A stretch of 64,000 nt of DNA from Hyphomonadaceae bacterium (GTDB taxonomy: Bacteria; Pseudomonadota; Alphaproteobacteria; Caulobacterales; Hyphomonadaceae), in contig JANSYM010000003.1 of assembly GCA_024742355.1 (NCBI GenBank), positions 201,351-265,350 of the forward strand, in the 5' to 3' direction. The notes under the pieces were generated by a model, which made no database searches, was not told where the DNA came from, and was given only the letters and a program-made list of their open reading frames with translations. Position numbers and translations under genes: made by a program. Within the stretch, counting starts at the first letter, position 1. Each line of letters begins with the position of its first letter. This document shows positions 1-8,248 of the stretch, piece by piece.

Positions 1-20
1 TTTGCATTCGAAGTCAATTT
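1..20. promoter_or_regulatory. Copy A of a 16-bp near-palindromic operator-like motif
   Basis: TTGCATTCGAAGTCAA at 2-17 matches the perfect palindrome at 812-827 in 14 of 16 positions. It is the exact reverse complement of the copy at 3891-3906, with flanks that make 19 identical bases. It overlaps the stop codon of the minus-strand hydrolase, so it probably controls a gene just left of the window. The sequence repeat is directly seen; the operator role is inferred. Confidence 0.5.
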
Positions 21-769
21 GGTGTTTCTACGACTTCGAGTTTGCAGTTTCCGTTTCTTGTGGCGTAAGCGCCTGGTCGCGCGAGCAACTCGAGAATCGC
101 GCCCGATACCGCCTCTGGCTGTTCAAGCGTAGAAATGTGCCCACAGTTCGAAAGCACGGTTAGCTGCGACGCTCCAATTCGATTTGCGATTTCCTCGTGG
201 CGGTCGATCGGACAGACTGTATCGTCCGCACCTGCAATCACGAGCGTTGGGCAAAGGATCGACGACGCTGTCTCGAGATAGGCGTCCCGAATGGTCAAAG
301 CCATCGTTTGCCTGCAAAACACATCCTTACCGAGCGCCACTCCCATGGCTTCCAATAGTTCGAGGCGCTCCGGCGTCCTGTTCAAAGGGGCCAGATATTG
401 AGGTTTCAGCTCCTCGCGCAGTACTAGATCGAGTTCACCGGCGGCAACCCGTCCCAGTTGCTTCTTTCTTGCTAGTCCGGCTGCATCGGCGCGAGCAGTT
501 GTATTCATGAGTGCGAGATGCGTGACGCGCTCCGGCGCTTGTTTGTAAATCTCCAAAGCGACAATCCCGCCCATCGAGAGACCGGCGACGGCGAACCTTT
601 TGGGAGCATCTTTCAATACCATTTGAGCCATACGCTCGATCGAACAGGCCTGGGTCAAATCGCCCACGGAGCAAGCGACCCCTTTTCTAGAAAGCGCTTC
701 AATCTGGGGGCGGAACAACCGCCCATCGCACATGAAACCGGGAAGAAATACGACTGACTGACGTTTCAT
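14..769 (-). CDS. alpha/beta-fold hydrolase
   Basis: A 251-residue single-domain alpha/beta hydrolase, probably a cytoplasmic esterase, lactonase or C-C hydrolase of unknown substrate. The nucleophile elbow GLSMGG puts the catalytic serine near residue 65. An acid is likely in the AGADDTV segment (about 182) and the histidine in NCGHIS (about 211), so the triad looks complete. The oxyanion segment FLPGF is at 8-12. I chose the internal ATG at 769 because MKRQSVVFLPG is a natural N terminus, and the extra 26 codons upstream (to 847) would run through the 812-827 palindrome. The gene is divergent from L-serine dehydratase with 78 bases between starts. Family assignment is firm; substrate is unknown. 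Confidence 0.85.
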   Translation of the reverse strand: MKRQSVVFLPGFMCDGRLFRPQIEALSRKGVACSVGDLTQACSIERMAQMVLKDAPKRFAVAGLSMGGIVALEIYKQAPERVTHLALMNTTARADAAGLARKKQLGRVAAGELDLVLREELKPQYLAPLNRTPERLELLEAMGVALGKDVFCRQTMALTIRDAYLETASSILCPTLVIAGADDTVCPIDRHEEIANRIGASQLTVLSNCGHISTLEQPEAVSGAILELLARPGAYATRNGNCKLEVVETPN

Positions 770-811
770 GACACTGATTCCATGGCTGGCAATCTCTGAT
801 AAAAGCACATA

Positions 812-827
812 TTGCATTCGAATGCAA
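812..827. promoter_or_regulatory. Copy B: perfect 16-bp palindrome in the hydrolase/sdaA divergent promoter
   Basis: TTGCATTCGAATGCAA is a perfect inverted repeat lying between the divergent starts at 769 and 848. Its position is right for an operator controlling both genes. Near copies sit at 2-17 and 3891-3906. No cognate regulator can be assigned; the only full-length regulator gene in this block is the LysR gene at 5278-6234, and the site lacks the usual T-N11-A LysR look. Confidence 0.6.
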
Positions 828-847
828 AACGGGAAGGTGCTTGTCAC

Positions 848-2224
848 ATGTTATCTGTCCTAGAAGTCTTTCGGGTGGGAATCGGCCCATCCAGTTCCCA
901 CACGGTCGGGCCAATGCGCATCGCTCGACGCTTCATGCGCTCGGTTGCTAGTTTGCCGGAATTGAAAGCGGGCCGGCGGCTCGAAGTCTCACTGAGAGGG
1001 TCGCTCGCGTTCACAGGCGAAGGGCATGGAACTCCGAGGGCCGTAACACTCGGATTGCTCGGATTTGACCCCGAAACAATCGATTTGGACCGCGCCGCTC
1101 AGGCGCTGCAGACACTCACCCACAGCAAGCGTTTGCAGTTGACCGCTGACATAGAACTCGATTTCGATCCTGCGCGCGACATTGCAATGGATTTTGAGCA
1201 GCCTGCCGATCTCCATCCAAACGAAATGGAGTGCTGCATACTAAACGAGCAAGGTGAGCGGCTGGTATCGGAAGTGTTCTATTCCACAGGTGGCGGTTTC
1301 ATCGCATCGCAAGCGCAATTGAAGAGGCCCGTCGAAAGCGACTTTGTAACAGCAGGGAGCTCCGTTCCCTTCGAATTTGGCTCAGCGGCAGAATTGCTCG
1401 AGCATTGTGAACGAGAAGGGGTGAGTGTTCACGAGATCGTTCTTGCAAATGAGGATGCCAAGCGAGCACGACTGGCGACAAAATCCGCACTGGCTGAAAT
1501 CATGTCCGTCATGATGAATTGCATCGATCGCGGACTAGAAACCGAAGGCATTCTTCCGGGCGCGCTCGAGGTAACCAGGCGCGCTCCTAAACTTTGGGGC
1601 AAACTTTGCGCGCAGCTGCGGGCGAATGAAAAAGAACAACTCTTCGATTGGCTGAACACTTATGCCATGGCGGTCAATGAAGAAAATGCCGCAGGCGGCA
1701 AAGTTGTGACCGCGCCGACAAATGGCGCAGCGGGAATAATCCCCGCAGTCCTGAGACACTATTGCGCTGATAGCCCGAGATCAGTGCAGGATGTCGAAAC
1801 GTTCTTGCTTACAGCCGGCGGTATCGGCCTCCTTTATAAACAACGCGCTTCGATTTCTGGCGCAGAGATGGGATGCCAAGGCGAGGTGGGCGTTGCCTGC
1901 TCAATGGCGGCGGGCGGCCTTGCGGCGGTGTGGGGAGGTACGCCGCAACAAGTGGCGCAAGCGGCCGAAATCGGGATGGAGCACAATTTAGGATTAACCT
2001 GCGATCCAGTCGGCGGGCTGGTTCAGATCCCTTGCATTGAGCGCAACGCTCTAGGCGCTGTCAAAGCAGTGAATGCTGCTCGATTGGCGCTGCACTCCAC
2101 CGGACCCATGAAAGTGTCGCTGGATCAGGTCATCGAAACAATGCGCCAGACCGGGCTCGATATGTCATCCAAGTATAAAGAAACGAGTCAGGGCGGACTG
2201 GCAGTAAATGTGGTTGAATGCTGA
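848..2224 (+). CDS. sdaA: L-serine ammonia-lyase (iron-sulfur type)
   Basis: This 458-residue enzyme deaminates L-serine to pyruvate and ammonia in the cytoplasm using a [4Fe-4S] cluster. The N terminus carries the family hallmark [11 protein letters not shown] (about 14-23). The N-terminal beta domain and C-terminal alpha domain are fused, as in proteobacterial SdaA. The alpha domain has the cluster cysteines in MGCQGE (343), TCDPVGG (385) and IPCIERNA (396). The ATG at 848 is preferred to a TTG at 812, which lies inside the palindrome; GGAAGG precedes 848. It overlaps the next gene by 1 or 7 bases, so the two are probably co-transcribed. Identity is close to certain. Confidence 0.95.
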   Translation: MLSVLEVFRVGIGPSSSHTVGPMRIARRFMRSVASLPELKAGRRLEVSLRGSLAFTGEGHGTPRAVTLGLLGFDPETIDLDRAAQALQTLTHSKRLQLTADIELDFDPARDIAMDFEQPADLHPNEMECCILNEQGERLVSEVFYSTGGGFIASQAQLKRPVESDFVTAGSSVPFEFGSAAELLEHCEREGVSVHEIVLANEDAKRARLATKSALAEIMSVMMNCIDRGLETEGILPGALEVTRRAPKLWGKLCAQLRANEKEQLFDWLNTYAMAVNEENAAGGKVVTAPTNGAAGIIPAVLRHYCADSPRSVQDVETFLLTAGGIGLLYKQRASISGAEMGCQGEVGVACSMAAGGLAAVWGGTPQQVAQAAEIGMEHNLGLTCDPVGGLVQIPCIERNALGAVKAVNAARLALHSTGPMKVSLDQVIETMRQTGLDMSSKYKETSQGGLAVNVVEC

Positions 2225-2841
2225 TGGACGCTGACACTTTCATTCGCGCGATCGATATTGCTGGCGTGTTTGTTTTTGCGCTCTCGGGCGGGCTTGTCGC
2301 CATTCGGCAAGATATGGATCTGTTTGGAATTATCGTCGTTTCGTTCTTGCCCGCCGTAGGAGGCGGAACGCTTCGAGATCTTCTCCTCGATCAGCCTGTT
2401 TTCTGGCTGAATGATCCAATAAGCCTGCTCGCTGCTATGGCTGGTGGCGTCGCGGCGTTTCTCTCACCGGGGTTCTGGGCGCGCCTGCGCGTTCTGGTTT
2501 GGATAGACGCGATCGGGTTGTCTCTCTTTGCGATGACCGGAGCATCTAAAGCCATGGGATTGGGGCACGAGGTGTTCGTCGTGATCATCATGGGAACGAT
2601 TACCGCTACGGCTGGAGGACTGATACGCGATATCGTTTGCGGCGAGAAAGCCATGCTGCTCAGAGAAGAAATCTACGCTACGGCGGCCTTGATCGGGTGC
2701 CTGATTTTCTGGGCACTCAGCGAGGCAAAAGTCGATGCGTCGATCAGTCTGATCTTGGGCGCGACATCCGTTTTTCTCATTCGATCAATTGCGATCCGGT
2801 TTGACCTGAATTTGCCCAAACCACGTTCCCGGAACCGATAG
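2218..2841 (+). CDS. TRIC-type / UPF0126 membrane protein
   Basis: A 207-residue inner-membrane protein with seven predicted membrane segments arranged as two UPF0126 repeats. Each repeat carries the glycine-rich kinked-helix motif: GGGTLRD (48-54) and GGLIRDIV (133-140). Prokaryotic TRIC homologues are trimeric monovalent-cation channels; some relatives are annotated as glycine-linked transporters. It overlaps the end of sdaA (ATG at 2218 or ATG at 2224, the latter sharing one base with the sdaA stop), so translational coupling is likely. The pairing with serine dehydratase hints at a role in amino-acid use, but that is inference. Confidence 0.88.
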   Translation: MLMDADTFIRAIDIAGVFVFALSGGLVAIRQDMDLFGIIVVSFLPAVGGGTLRDLLLDQPVFWLNDPISLLAAMAGGVAAFLSPGFWARLRVLVWIDAIGLSLFAMTGASKAMGLGHEVFVVIIMGTITATAGGLIRDIVCGEKAMLLREEIYATAALIGCLIFWALSEAKVDASISLILGATSVFLIRSIAIRFDLNLPKPRSRNR

Positions 2842-2849
2842 CGCTATCG
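2836..2849. terminator. 14-bp palindrome spanning two convergent stop codons
   Basis: CGATAGCGCTATCG is a perfect palindrome. It contains the stop codon of the plus-strand TRIC gene (2839-2841) and that of the minus-strand SnoaL gene (2844-2846). It has no loop and no T-run, so it is a weak terminator candidate at best; the symmetry and location are directly visible. Confidence 0.3.
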
Positions 2850-3857
2850 TCCGCGCAGGTCAGACATACGTTCCAAGATATCCAACCCTTGCTGTTTCAA
2901 ATAGTACGGCAAGTCGATGAACACCCAGTTTTCGGCCAGTTTGTCGCCATCTCGCCGATAAACATCAACCACCCGCATTTCGCTCGACGCTGCAGCTTCT
3001 GGTAACCCCAGAAATCCGCCAGTGTTCCGGTTGCTCAAATTGGCCCAGCCGAAGAACCCGCCATAATGTCCCTCGGCAATTCGGGCGACGTGGCCATTAT
3101 AGGTTTTGTCAGCGAGGTTGAGGCGAAACGGGTGCTGATGCTGCGCCTGGTATCGCTCGATCGTATAACTCGCCCCGATCCCGCAGGGACCATACCAGCA
3201 CATGTCTTCGTGCCAGCTGCGTGCGAGGAGTTCAGGTGGGCATTTTGTGCCAGTCAGATGATTTATGGAATCAAGATCGGCGATCATGCGATTTATCAAA
3301 TCGATGGTCTGCTGCGTTTCGGCGGAGCTTTGTGAGGTGTCCAAAACTCCATCATGCGTCCGCGGACCCGGGTAAATGAAGTAAGACCCCGTCATCGGGG
3401 GCAGGGGGTAGACGCCTGCCTGCTGCATGACTCCTATCAGATCGAAGAACAGTGCGCTCTCGACAATCTTGTCATTTTCTACGCGCATGAATTCTGCGTA
3501 TCGCAAATGCGCCATGCGACCGGTGCGCGGAATGCCCAGCCAGTCTTCATCAAACAGTCCGACAAAATGCCCCATGCTGCAGGTCCACACACTCGCGCCC
3601 TGATCGACATCATTCTCGCCGCCGAAGAAGACGTCCTCGCGACGCTGTAGATGGCGTAGCGACTTTCGAAGCGGTCGCCAGAAATCTGAGATCACAGACT
3701 CGATGCCGGTTCTCTCATAAAATGGATGCATACTGCGCCATTTGAACCCTTCGCCAAGCGCCTGGCACCCAAGCTCCATCCACTGCTCATCGGATGTTTG
3801 GTCAAAGTCGGCCATATGCTGTTTAACAAGCGCCTTGGCGTCACAAATATTGGTCAT
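2844..3857 (-). CDS. double SnoaL-like (NTF2-fold) protein, paralogue 1
   Basis: A 337-residue protein built of two consecutive SnoaL/NTF2-like cone-shaped domains, roughly 35-170 and 190-325. It shares spaced motifs with the divergent gene at 3987-5036: a WYGP-x-GIG segment, an NWV-(F/L)-(I/V)-DL segment near the end, and an AH-(L/M)-RY segment in the first domain. The two are therefore paralogues. SnoaL-fold proteins include polyketide cyclases, hydrolases, isomerases and lyases, so the reaction cannot be stated. No signal peptide is seen. A copy of the 16-bp motif lies about 35 bases upstream of the start, suggesting regulation together with the sdaA/hydrolase pair. Confidence 0.8.
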   Translation of the reverse strand: MTNICDAKALVKQHMADFDQTSDEQWMELGCQALGEGFKWRSMHPFYERTGIESVISDFWRPLRKSLRHLQRREDVFFGGENDVDQGASVWTCSMGHFVGLFDEDWLGIPRTGRMAHLRYAEFMRVENDKIVESALFFDLIGVMQQAGVYPLPPMTGSYFIYPGPRTHDGVLDTSQSSAETQQTIDLINRMIADLDSINHLTGTKCPPELLARSWHEDMCWYGPCGIGASYTIERYQAQHQHPFRLNLADKTYNGHVARIAEGHYGGFFGWANLSNRNTGGFLGLPEAAASSEMRVVDVYRRDGDKLAENWVFIDLPYYLKQQGLDILERMSDLRGR

Positions 3858-3890
3858 GCGAACCCTCTCTTATGGCTAGCTCTAGCGAAA

Positions 3891-3906
3891 TTGACTTCGA
3901 ATGCAA
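3891..3906. promoter_or_regulatory. Copy C of the 16-bp operator-like motif
   Basis: TTGACTTCGAATGCAA is a 14/16 match to the palindrome at 812-827 and the exact reverse complement of the copy at 2-17. It lies between the divergent SnoaL genes, 34 bases upstream of the minus-strand start, where a repressor could block transcription. The match is observed; the function is inferred. Confidence 0.5.
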
Positions 3907-3986
3907 TCCTGTTATCCATCCGCGGCAGGGTTGCGCAAATTCACGCACCTTGGGTTTACTAACCTTCACGTCCACAATTCAAATAG

Positions 3987-5036
3987 GTGCGTCTCGAAAT
4001 GCAAGCACATGAACTGAAAGCCACGCTCGCTCCATTCAAGAAATCTGCCGAAACGGCCACTCTGGAAGGCATGCGCGCGGTTCTGTCCCAACTGCTGAGC
4101 GCGGATGCCGCCGTGAGAATGTGCCACCCGTTTGGAACACTCTCAGGTCCTGAAGCAATGTTCGAAACCTGTTACACCCCGCTCTTGAGCGCCATGCCCG
4201 ATCTTGAGCGCCGTGACATGATCGTCATGGCCGGCACGACGCCGGAAGGGCAGGACTGGGTCGGTACGATGGGCAACTATATGGGCACCTTCACTGCGCC
4301 GTTTCTGGATATCCCGCCGACGGGTCACCTTGCCCACATGCGCTATCATGAGTTCTTTCGTCTCGTCGATGGGCACGTCGTTGAAGTGCAAGCCATCTGG
4401 GACATTCCAGAGCTGATGATGCAGGCCTGCGCCTGGCCGATGGCGCCGCAGCTTGGAGGCTTCCTCTGCACCCCCGCACCGATGAGCGGTGATGGACTGC
4501 GTATCGAAGGCGATGGCGCCAAAGCGCAACAACACGTTGTGGATATGCTGACCGATCTGTGTAAGCACCCTGCAGACCCGGATCCACAGATCATGAATCT
4601 GGAGGCGTACTGGCACCCGAGATTCAACTGGTACGGCCCATCCGGTATTGGCACGGGCCGCGGCATTTCAGGATTTCGGAACTGGCATCAGATTCCCTTC
4701 CTGCGTGCCATGCCTGACCGTAAACTGGACGCCATGGGCGACTTACTTTCCCACTGGGTCGGTGAAGGCGAATATGTCTGCGAGACGGGCTGGCCCAATA
4801 TGCGCCTGACACTCTCGCACGATGGCTGGATGGGCATCGCGCCAGCTGGGAAAGAAGTCCTCCTGCGAAGCCTTGATTTCTGGCGACTTGAAGAGGGCCT
4901 CATCCGAGAGAACTGGGTTCTCGTAGATCTTCTGGATCTCTACTCGCAAGTTGGCGTTGAGGTGCTGGACCGCATGCGAGAGTTCAACAAAGCCCGCGCG
5001 GTGACTGCGATTCATGTTCCTGACGGCATGAGCTAA
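3987..5036 (+). CDS. double SnoaL-like (NTF2-fold) protein, paralogue 2
   Basis: A 349-residue protein (345 if the ATG at 3999 is used instead of the GTG at 3987) with two SnoaL/NTF2-like domains. It aligns by eye with the divergent paralogue over its full length, sharing (A)H-(L/M)-RY-x-EF, WYGP-x-GIG and NWVL-V-DLL. The first domain begins after a short helical N terminus. Two adjacent diverged copies suggest either a heteromer or two steps on similar substrates. No signal sequence is seen, so it should act in the cytoplasm. The exact reaction is unknown. Confidence 0.8.
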   Translation: MRLEMQAHELKATLAPFKKSAETATLEGMRAVLSQLLSADAAVRMCHPFGTLSGPEAMFETCYTPLLSAMPDLERRDMIVMAGTTPEGQDWVGTMGNYMGTFTAPFLDIPPTGHLAHMRYHEFFRLVDGHVVEVQAIWDIPELMMQACAWPMAPQLGGFLCTPAPMSGDGLRIEGDGAKAQQHVVDMLTDLCKHPADPDPQIMNLEAYWHPRFNWYGPSGIGTGRGISGFRNWHQIPFLRAMPDRKLDAMGDLLSHWVGEGEYVCETGWPNMRLTLSHDGWMGIAPAGKEVLLRSLDFWRLEEGLIRENWVLVDLLDLYSQVGVEVLDRMREFNKARAVTAIHVPDGMS

Positions 5037-5277
5037 CGCTCATGAGGCGAGACTGCGATCTCACTCCTAGTCTACCTAGGATGCGGTTGAAAATGTGCGT
5101 TTCGGGCTGCGAGTTCTATGGGGCGACGCTGCGTCTCGCTCGGCGCAGCAAGTGCGTGCGCTTCAAAAGCGACCTCCCTCTTTTTCCGCCTCTGCGTACG
5201 GTTGATCTCACTCTCCCTCATCGACAGTACCCTAACGAAGCGCAAACGATTAATGATTGCCCTTGTATGAATCCTGC

Positions 5278-6234
5278 TCACGTGCCGGACGGCGCGAGCA
5301 TCGCATTGTCTATGAGCGGTGCGAGATGCGGATCTGCTGCGATCTCCGCTTTCAGCCAGTCGGCGAACAGTCGAACTTTCCGTTGACCTGATCGTTCCTT
5401 TGGGCAGGTCAGGAACCAATGACCGATCGTGCGAACCTGTTTTTCTGGAAAGAGATCGACGAGATGACCAGCCTCAATGTCCTCTGCCACGTAAGGCTGC
5501 ATTGCGAGCGAAACACCCAGACCGCGCGCGGCCGTTTTCAGAGCATGATCATAACTGTCGAAACGCAGGCCCGCATCAGGATCAATTCCCTTGATATCAT
5601 TGGCTTCGAGCCAGACAGCCCAGTCATTAGCGGAAGGATACACCTGGAGAATGGGGTGCAGGGCGAGATCAGCGGGCCGTGCCAGTGGAGCTCCCTTCTT
5701 CCTAGCTGTCTCCAGATATTTCGGGCTACACACCACCATCATCCGCGGCGAGAATAGATAGTCGTAATGTAGAGCGTCCTGTTTGCGCTGGCCGATCATG
5801 ACGGACAAATCGACGCCATGCTTGCTGAAATCTGCGTCGATTTGTGATGTGTTGAGACGCACTCGTAAATGCGGGCAGGCGCTCTGAAAGGCTTGAAGCC
5901 TTGGCATCAACCAACGCACAGCAAATGTGGAGTACATTTGGATGGTGAGGACGTTTTCAACCTCAGGACTTAGCAGCCGACGGGTCGCAGCGTCGATCCG
6001 GTCGAATGAATCGCGAACAACAGGATAGTACATCGCGCCGACCTCGCTGAGCTCAACTGCTCGTGCCGTTCGAATGAACAGTTCTATGCCCAGACTGGCC
6101 TCAAGGTGTTTGATCTGATGCGAGATTGCCGATTGCGAGACCGCCAGCTCCTCGGCGGCGTCACGAAAAGATACATGGCGGGCAGCTGCCTCAAAGGCGC
6201 GCAGAGCAGTCAAGGGCGGAAGGCGTCGCTTCAT
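5278..6234 (-). CDS. LysR-family transcriptional regulator (GcvA-like)
   Basis: A 318-residue LysR-type regulator. The N-terminal winged HTH spans about 8-66, with the recognition region RDAAEELAVSQSAISHQIKHLEASLG at 24-49. An effector-binding domain of the periplasmic-binding-protein fold covers about 92-300. The opening MKRRLPPLTALRAFEAAARH is typical of the GcvA subgroup. It reads away from the TPR-sulfotransferase gene, with 85 bases between the starts, so it probably controls that gene and perhaps the downstream TonB receptor. The 241 bases between its stop and the SnoaL gene at 5036 show nothing further. The ligand is unknown. Confidence 0.9.
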   Translation of the reverse strand: MKRRLPPLTALRAFEAAARHVSFRDAAEELAVSQSAISHQIKHLEASLGIELFIRTARAVELSEVGAMYYPVVRDSFDRIDAATRRLLSPEVENVLTIQMYSTFAVRWLMPRLQAFQSACPHLRVRLNTSQIDADFSKHGVDLSVMIGQRKQDALHYDYLFSPRMMVVCSPKYLETARKKGAPLARPADLALHPILQVYPSANDWAVWLEANDIKGIDPDAGLRFDSYDHALKTAARGLGVSLAMQPYVAEDIEAGHLVDLFPEKQVRTIGHWFLTCPKERSGQRKVRLFADWLKAEIAADPHLAPLIDNAMLAPSGT

Positions 6235-6319
6235 AACCGCAATGGAGCATGAATAATATTCATCGACCAGATAGTATTATGATTTTGCCATCTGCGCTCA
6301 ATTATCGGAGAAAGAAGGA

Positions 6320-7969
6320 ATGTCCGATCGCGACTCAAACGGAATGGAATCTGTGGGTGCTCAGAAGGCCGAACGGGACGCGCTCCGCGCTGCAGGCTCG
6401 CCGGAACTGCTTGAGGCTGCCGATCACATGCTCGCTGGCGCGTTCGGAAAAGCTGAGCCGTTGTGTCGACAGGTCCTCAGCCGAAATCCTCTGGATGTTA
6501 ACGCGATGCGCTTGCTGGCCGAGATCGGACTAGAGGTAGGACGGCTCGAAGATGCCGAGGCTCTGCTCGAACGCGCGCTCGAACTTGCACCGGACTTCCA
6601 TCTTGCGCGGGCGAGCTATGCGAATGTGCTCGCAAGACGGGGCAAGTTCGAGTCTGCGCTCACTGAACTCGATTTGCTACTAGCAAATGACCCCGACCAT
6701 CCCGGCCATCTGGTGCTCAAAGCCAACACACTTGTCAGGATCGGAGAACACGAAAAGGCAATAGCCCTGTACCAGCGCGTTCTCGGCCAAGGTGGATCCA
6801 CTCCGGGAATTCAGATGAGTCTGGGCCACAGCCTCAAGACGATCGGCGATCAGGATGGTGCTATCCATGCTTACAACGCTGCGCGTGCAGCAAAAGAAGA
6901 TCTCGGCGACGCCTGGTGGAGCCTAGCTAATCTAAAAACATTCAGGTTTTCGAACGAAGACATCGACACTATGGTCGAGGTGGCATCGCGTGAAGGCATA
7001 ACGCGGGATGATTATCTTCACATCGCCTTCGCTCTCGGAAAGGCTCTCGAAGATCTCGGCAGATATGAGGAGTCCTTCACGTGGTATCGGCGTGGCAACG
7101 CTATCCGTCGGCGGCTGGTTGGCTATAACGCAGATGAGAATGCAGCGGATATGCAGCGCATTGCCGACTATTTCTGCGTCCGTCGTATAGAAGACAGGAA
7201 AGACGCCGGACATCATGATCCCGCTCCGATCTTCATCGTCGGACTGCCACGCGCCGGCTCAACCCTTCTGGAGCAGATTCTGGCAAGCCACAGCATGGTG
7301 GAGGGCACTCAAGAGCTCGCGGACATTATCTCGATTGCACGGCGCATCGCTGGAAAGAAACGGGCAACAGATCCATCTAGATATCCCGGTGCGATCTCAG
7401 ATCTTTCGGACAAAGACCTGACGGCGCTGGGCGAGGAGTACATAGAGCGCACCCGGATTTACAGGCAGGGCGCGCCGCATTTCATCGACAAGATGCCCAA
7501 CAATTTCGCGCATATCGGACTGATCCGCCTCATTCTGCCTCGCGCAAAGATCATCGATGCAAGGCGCCATCCTATGGCTTGCTGCTTCAGTGGCTATAAG
7601 CAACTCTTCGCCAAGGGGCAGAACTTCACTTACAGCCTTAGTGACATTGGTCGATACTACGCAGACTATGTTGGCCTGATGCAGCACTGGCATCGAGTCA
7701 TGCCCGGGCATGTCCTGCATGTACAATATGAGGACGTGGTTCGCGATATTGAAGTTCAGGTTCACAGGATACTGGACTATTGCGGTCTGCCGTTCGAAGA
7801 AGACTGCCTTCGTTTCTTTGAGAACCGGCGAGCCGTTCGCACCGCGAGTTCAGAACAGGTTCGCCAACCGATATACACATCTGGGCTGAACCAATGGGAG
7901 AATTTCGCCCCATGGCTGGAACCGTTGAGGGCGGCGCTCGACGACAGACTCGCGGATGCTAAGACATAA
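6320..7969 (+). CDS. TPR-repeat sulfotransferase family protein
   Basis: A 549-residue protein with an N-terminal tetratricopeptide solenoid (about 30-270) followed by a sulfotransferase domain. The PAPS 5'-phosphosulfate loop is IFIVGLPRAGSTLLEQ (304-319) and the 3'-phosphate-binding region is near DARRHPMACCFSGYK (413-427). No signal peptide is visible. Proteins of this architecture often lie beside TonB-dependent receptors in Caulobacterales and Sphingomonadales, as here. The true acceptor substrate is unknown. A weak inverted repeat (AGACATA/TATGTCT) overlaps the stop codon. Confidence 0.88.
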   Translation: MSDRDSNGMESVGAQKAERDALRAAGSPELLEAADHMLAGAFGKAEPLCRQVLSRNPLDVNAMRLLAEIGLEVGRLEDAEALLERALELAPDFHLARASYANVLARRGKFESALTELDLLLANDPDHPGHLVLKANTLVRIGEHEKAIALYQRVLGQGGSTPGIQMSLGHSLKTIGDQDGAIHAYNAARAAKEDLGDAWWSLANLKTFRFSNEDIDTMVEVASREGITRDDYLHIAFALGKALEDLGRYEESFTWYRRGNAIRRRLVGYNADENAADMQRIADYFCVRRIEDRKDAGHHDPAPIFIVGLPRAGSTLLEQILASHSMVEGTQELADIISIARRIAGKKRATDPSRYPGAISDLSDKDLTALGEEYIERTRIYRQGAPHFIDKMPNNFAHIGLIRLILPRAKIIDARRHPMACCFSGYKQLFAKGQNFTYSLSDIGRYYADYVGLMQHWHRVMPGHVLHVQYEDVVRDIEVQVHRILDYCGLPFEEDCLRFFENRRAVRTASSEQVRQPIYTSGLNQWENFAPWLEPLRAALDDRLADAKT

Positions 7970-8062
7970 TTCTGTTCAGCCTGCCTATGTCTCTTAGATT
8001 GACAAAGATCATTGTTTTTATAGATTATTTTCTGAATAAACTCCGATCACCAGCCTGGCGTG

Positions 8063-8087
8063 CATGATTTTTTTTCAACCAATCATG
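8063..8087. promoter_or_regulatory. Inverted repeat in the TonB-receptor leader
   Basis: CATGATT and AATCATG are separated by 11 bases in the 279-base gap ahead of the receptor gene. They could be an operator or a leader hairpin. The surrounding stretch 7990-8110 is clearly AT-rich compared with its neighbours, as expected for a promoter. The assignment is tentative. Confidence 0.25.
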
Positions 8088-8248
8088 ATTATTCGTCTTT
8101 TGTCGCAAGAGCCAGACTGAGCTAGCGATTGATGCAGCGTGAAACGCCGCTGACAACTTGGCGGAGAAAAAAGCGCGACAAATTGCACATAAGGTCAGCC
8201 AAAAGAGCCTGGACCACAAGGCCCTGCTGATGAGGGAGGAAAATCAGA

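Noticed and set aside
812-847. Earlier TTG start for L-serine dehydratase, adding 12 residues
   Set aside because: It lies inside the perfect palindrome 812-827. The ATG at 848 has a ribosome site and yields the family-typical N terminus.
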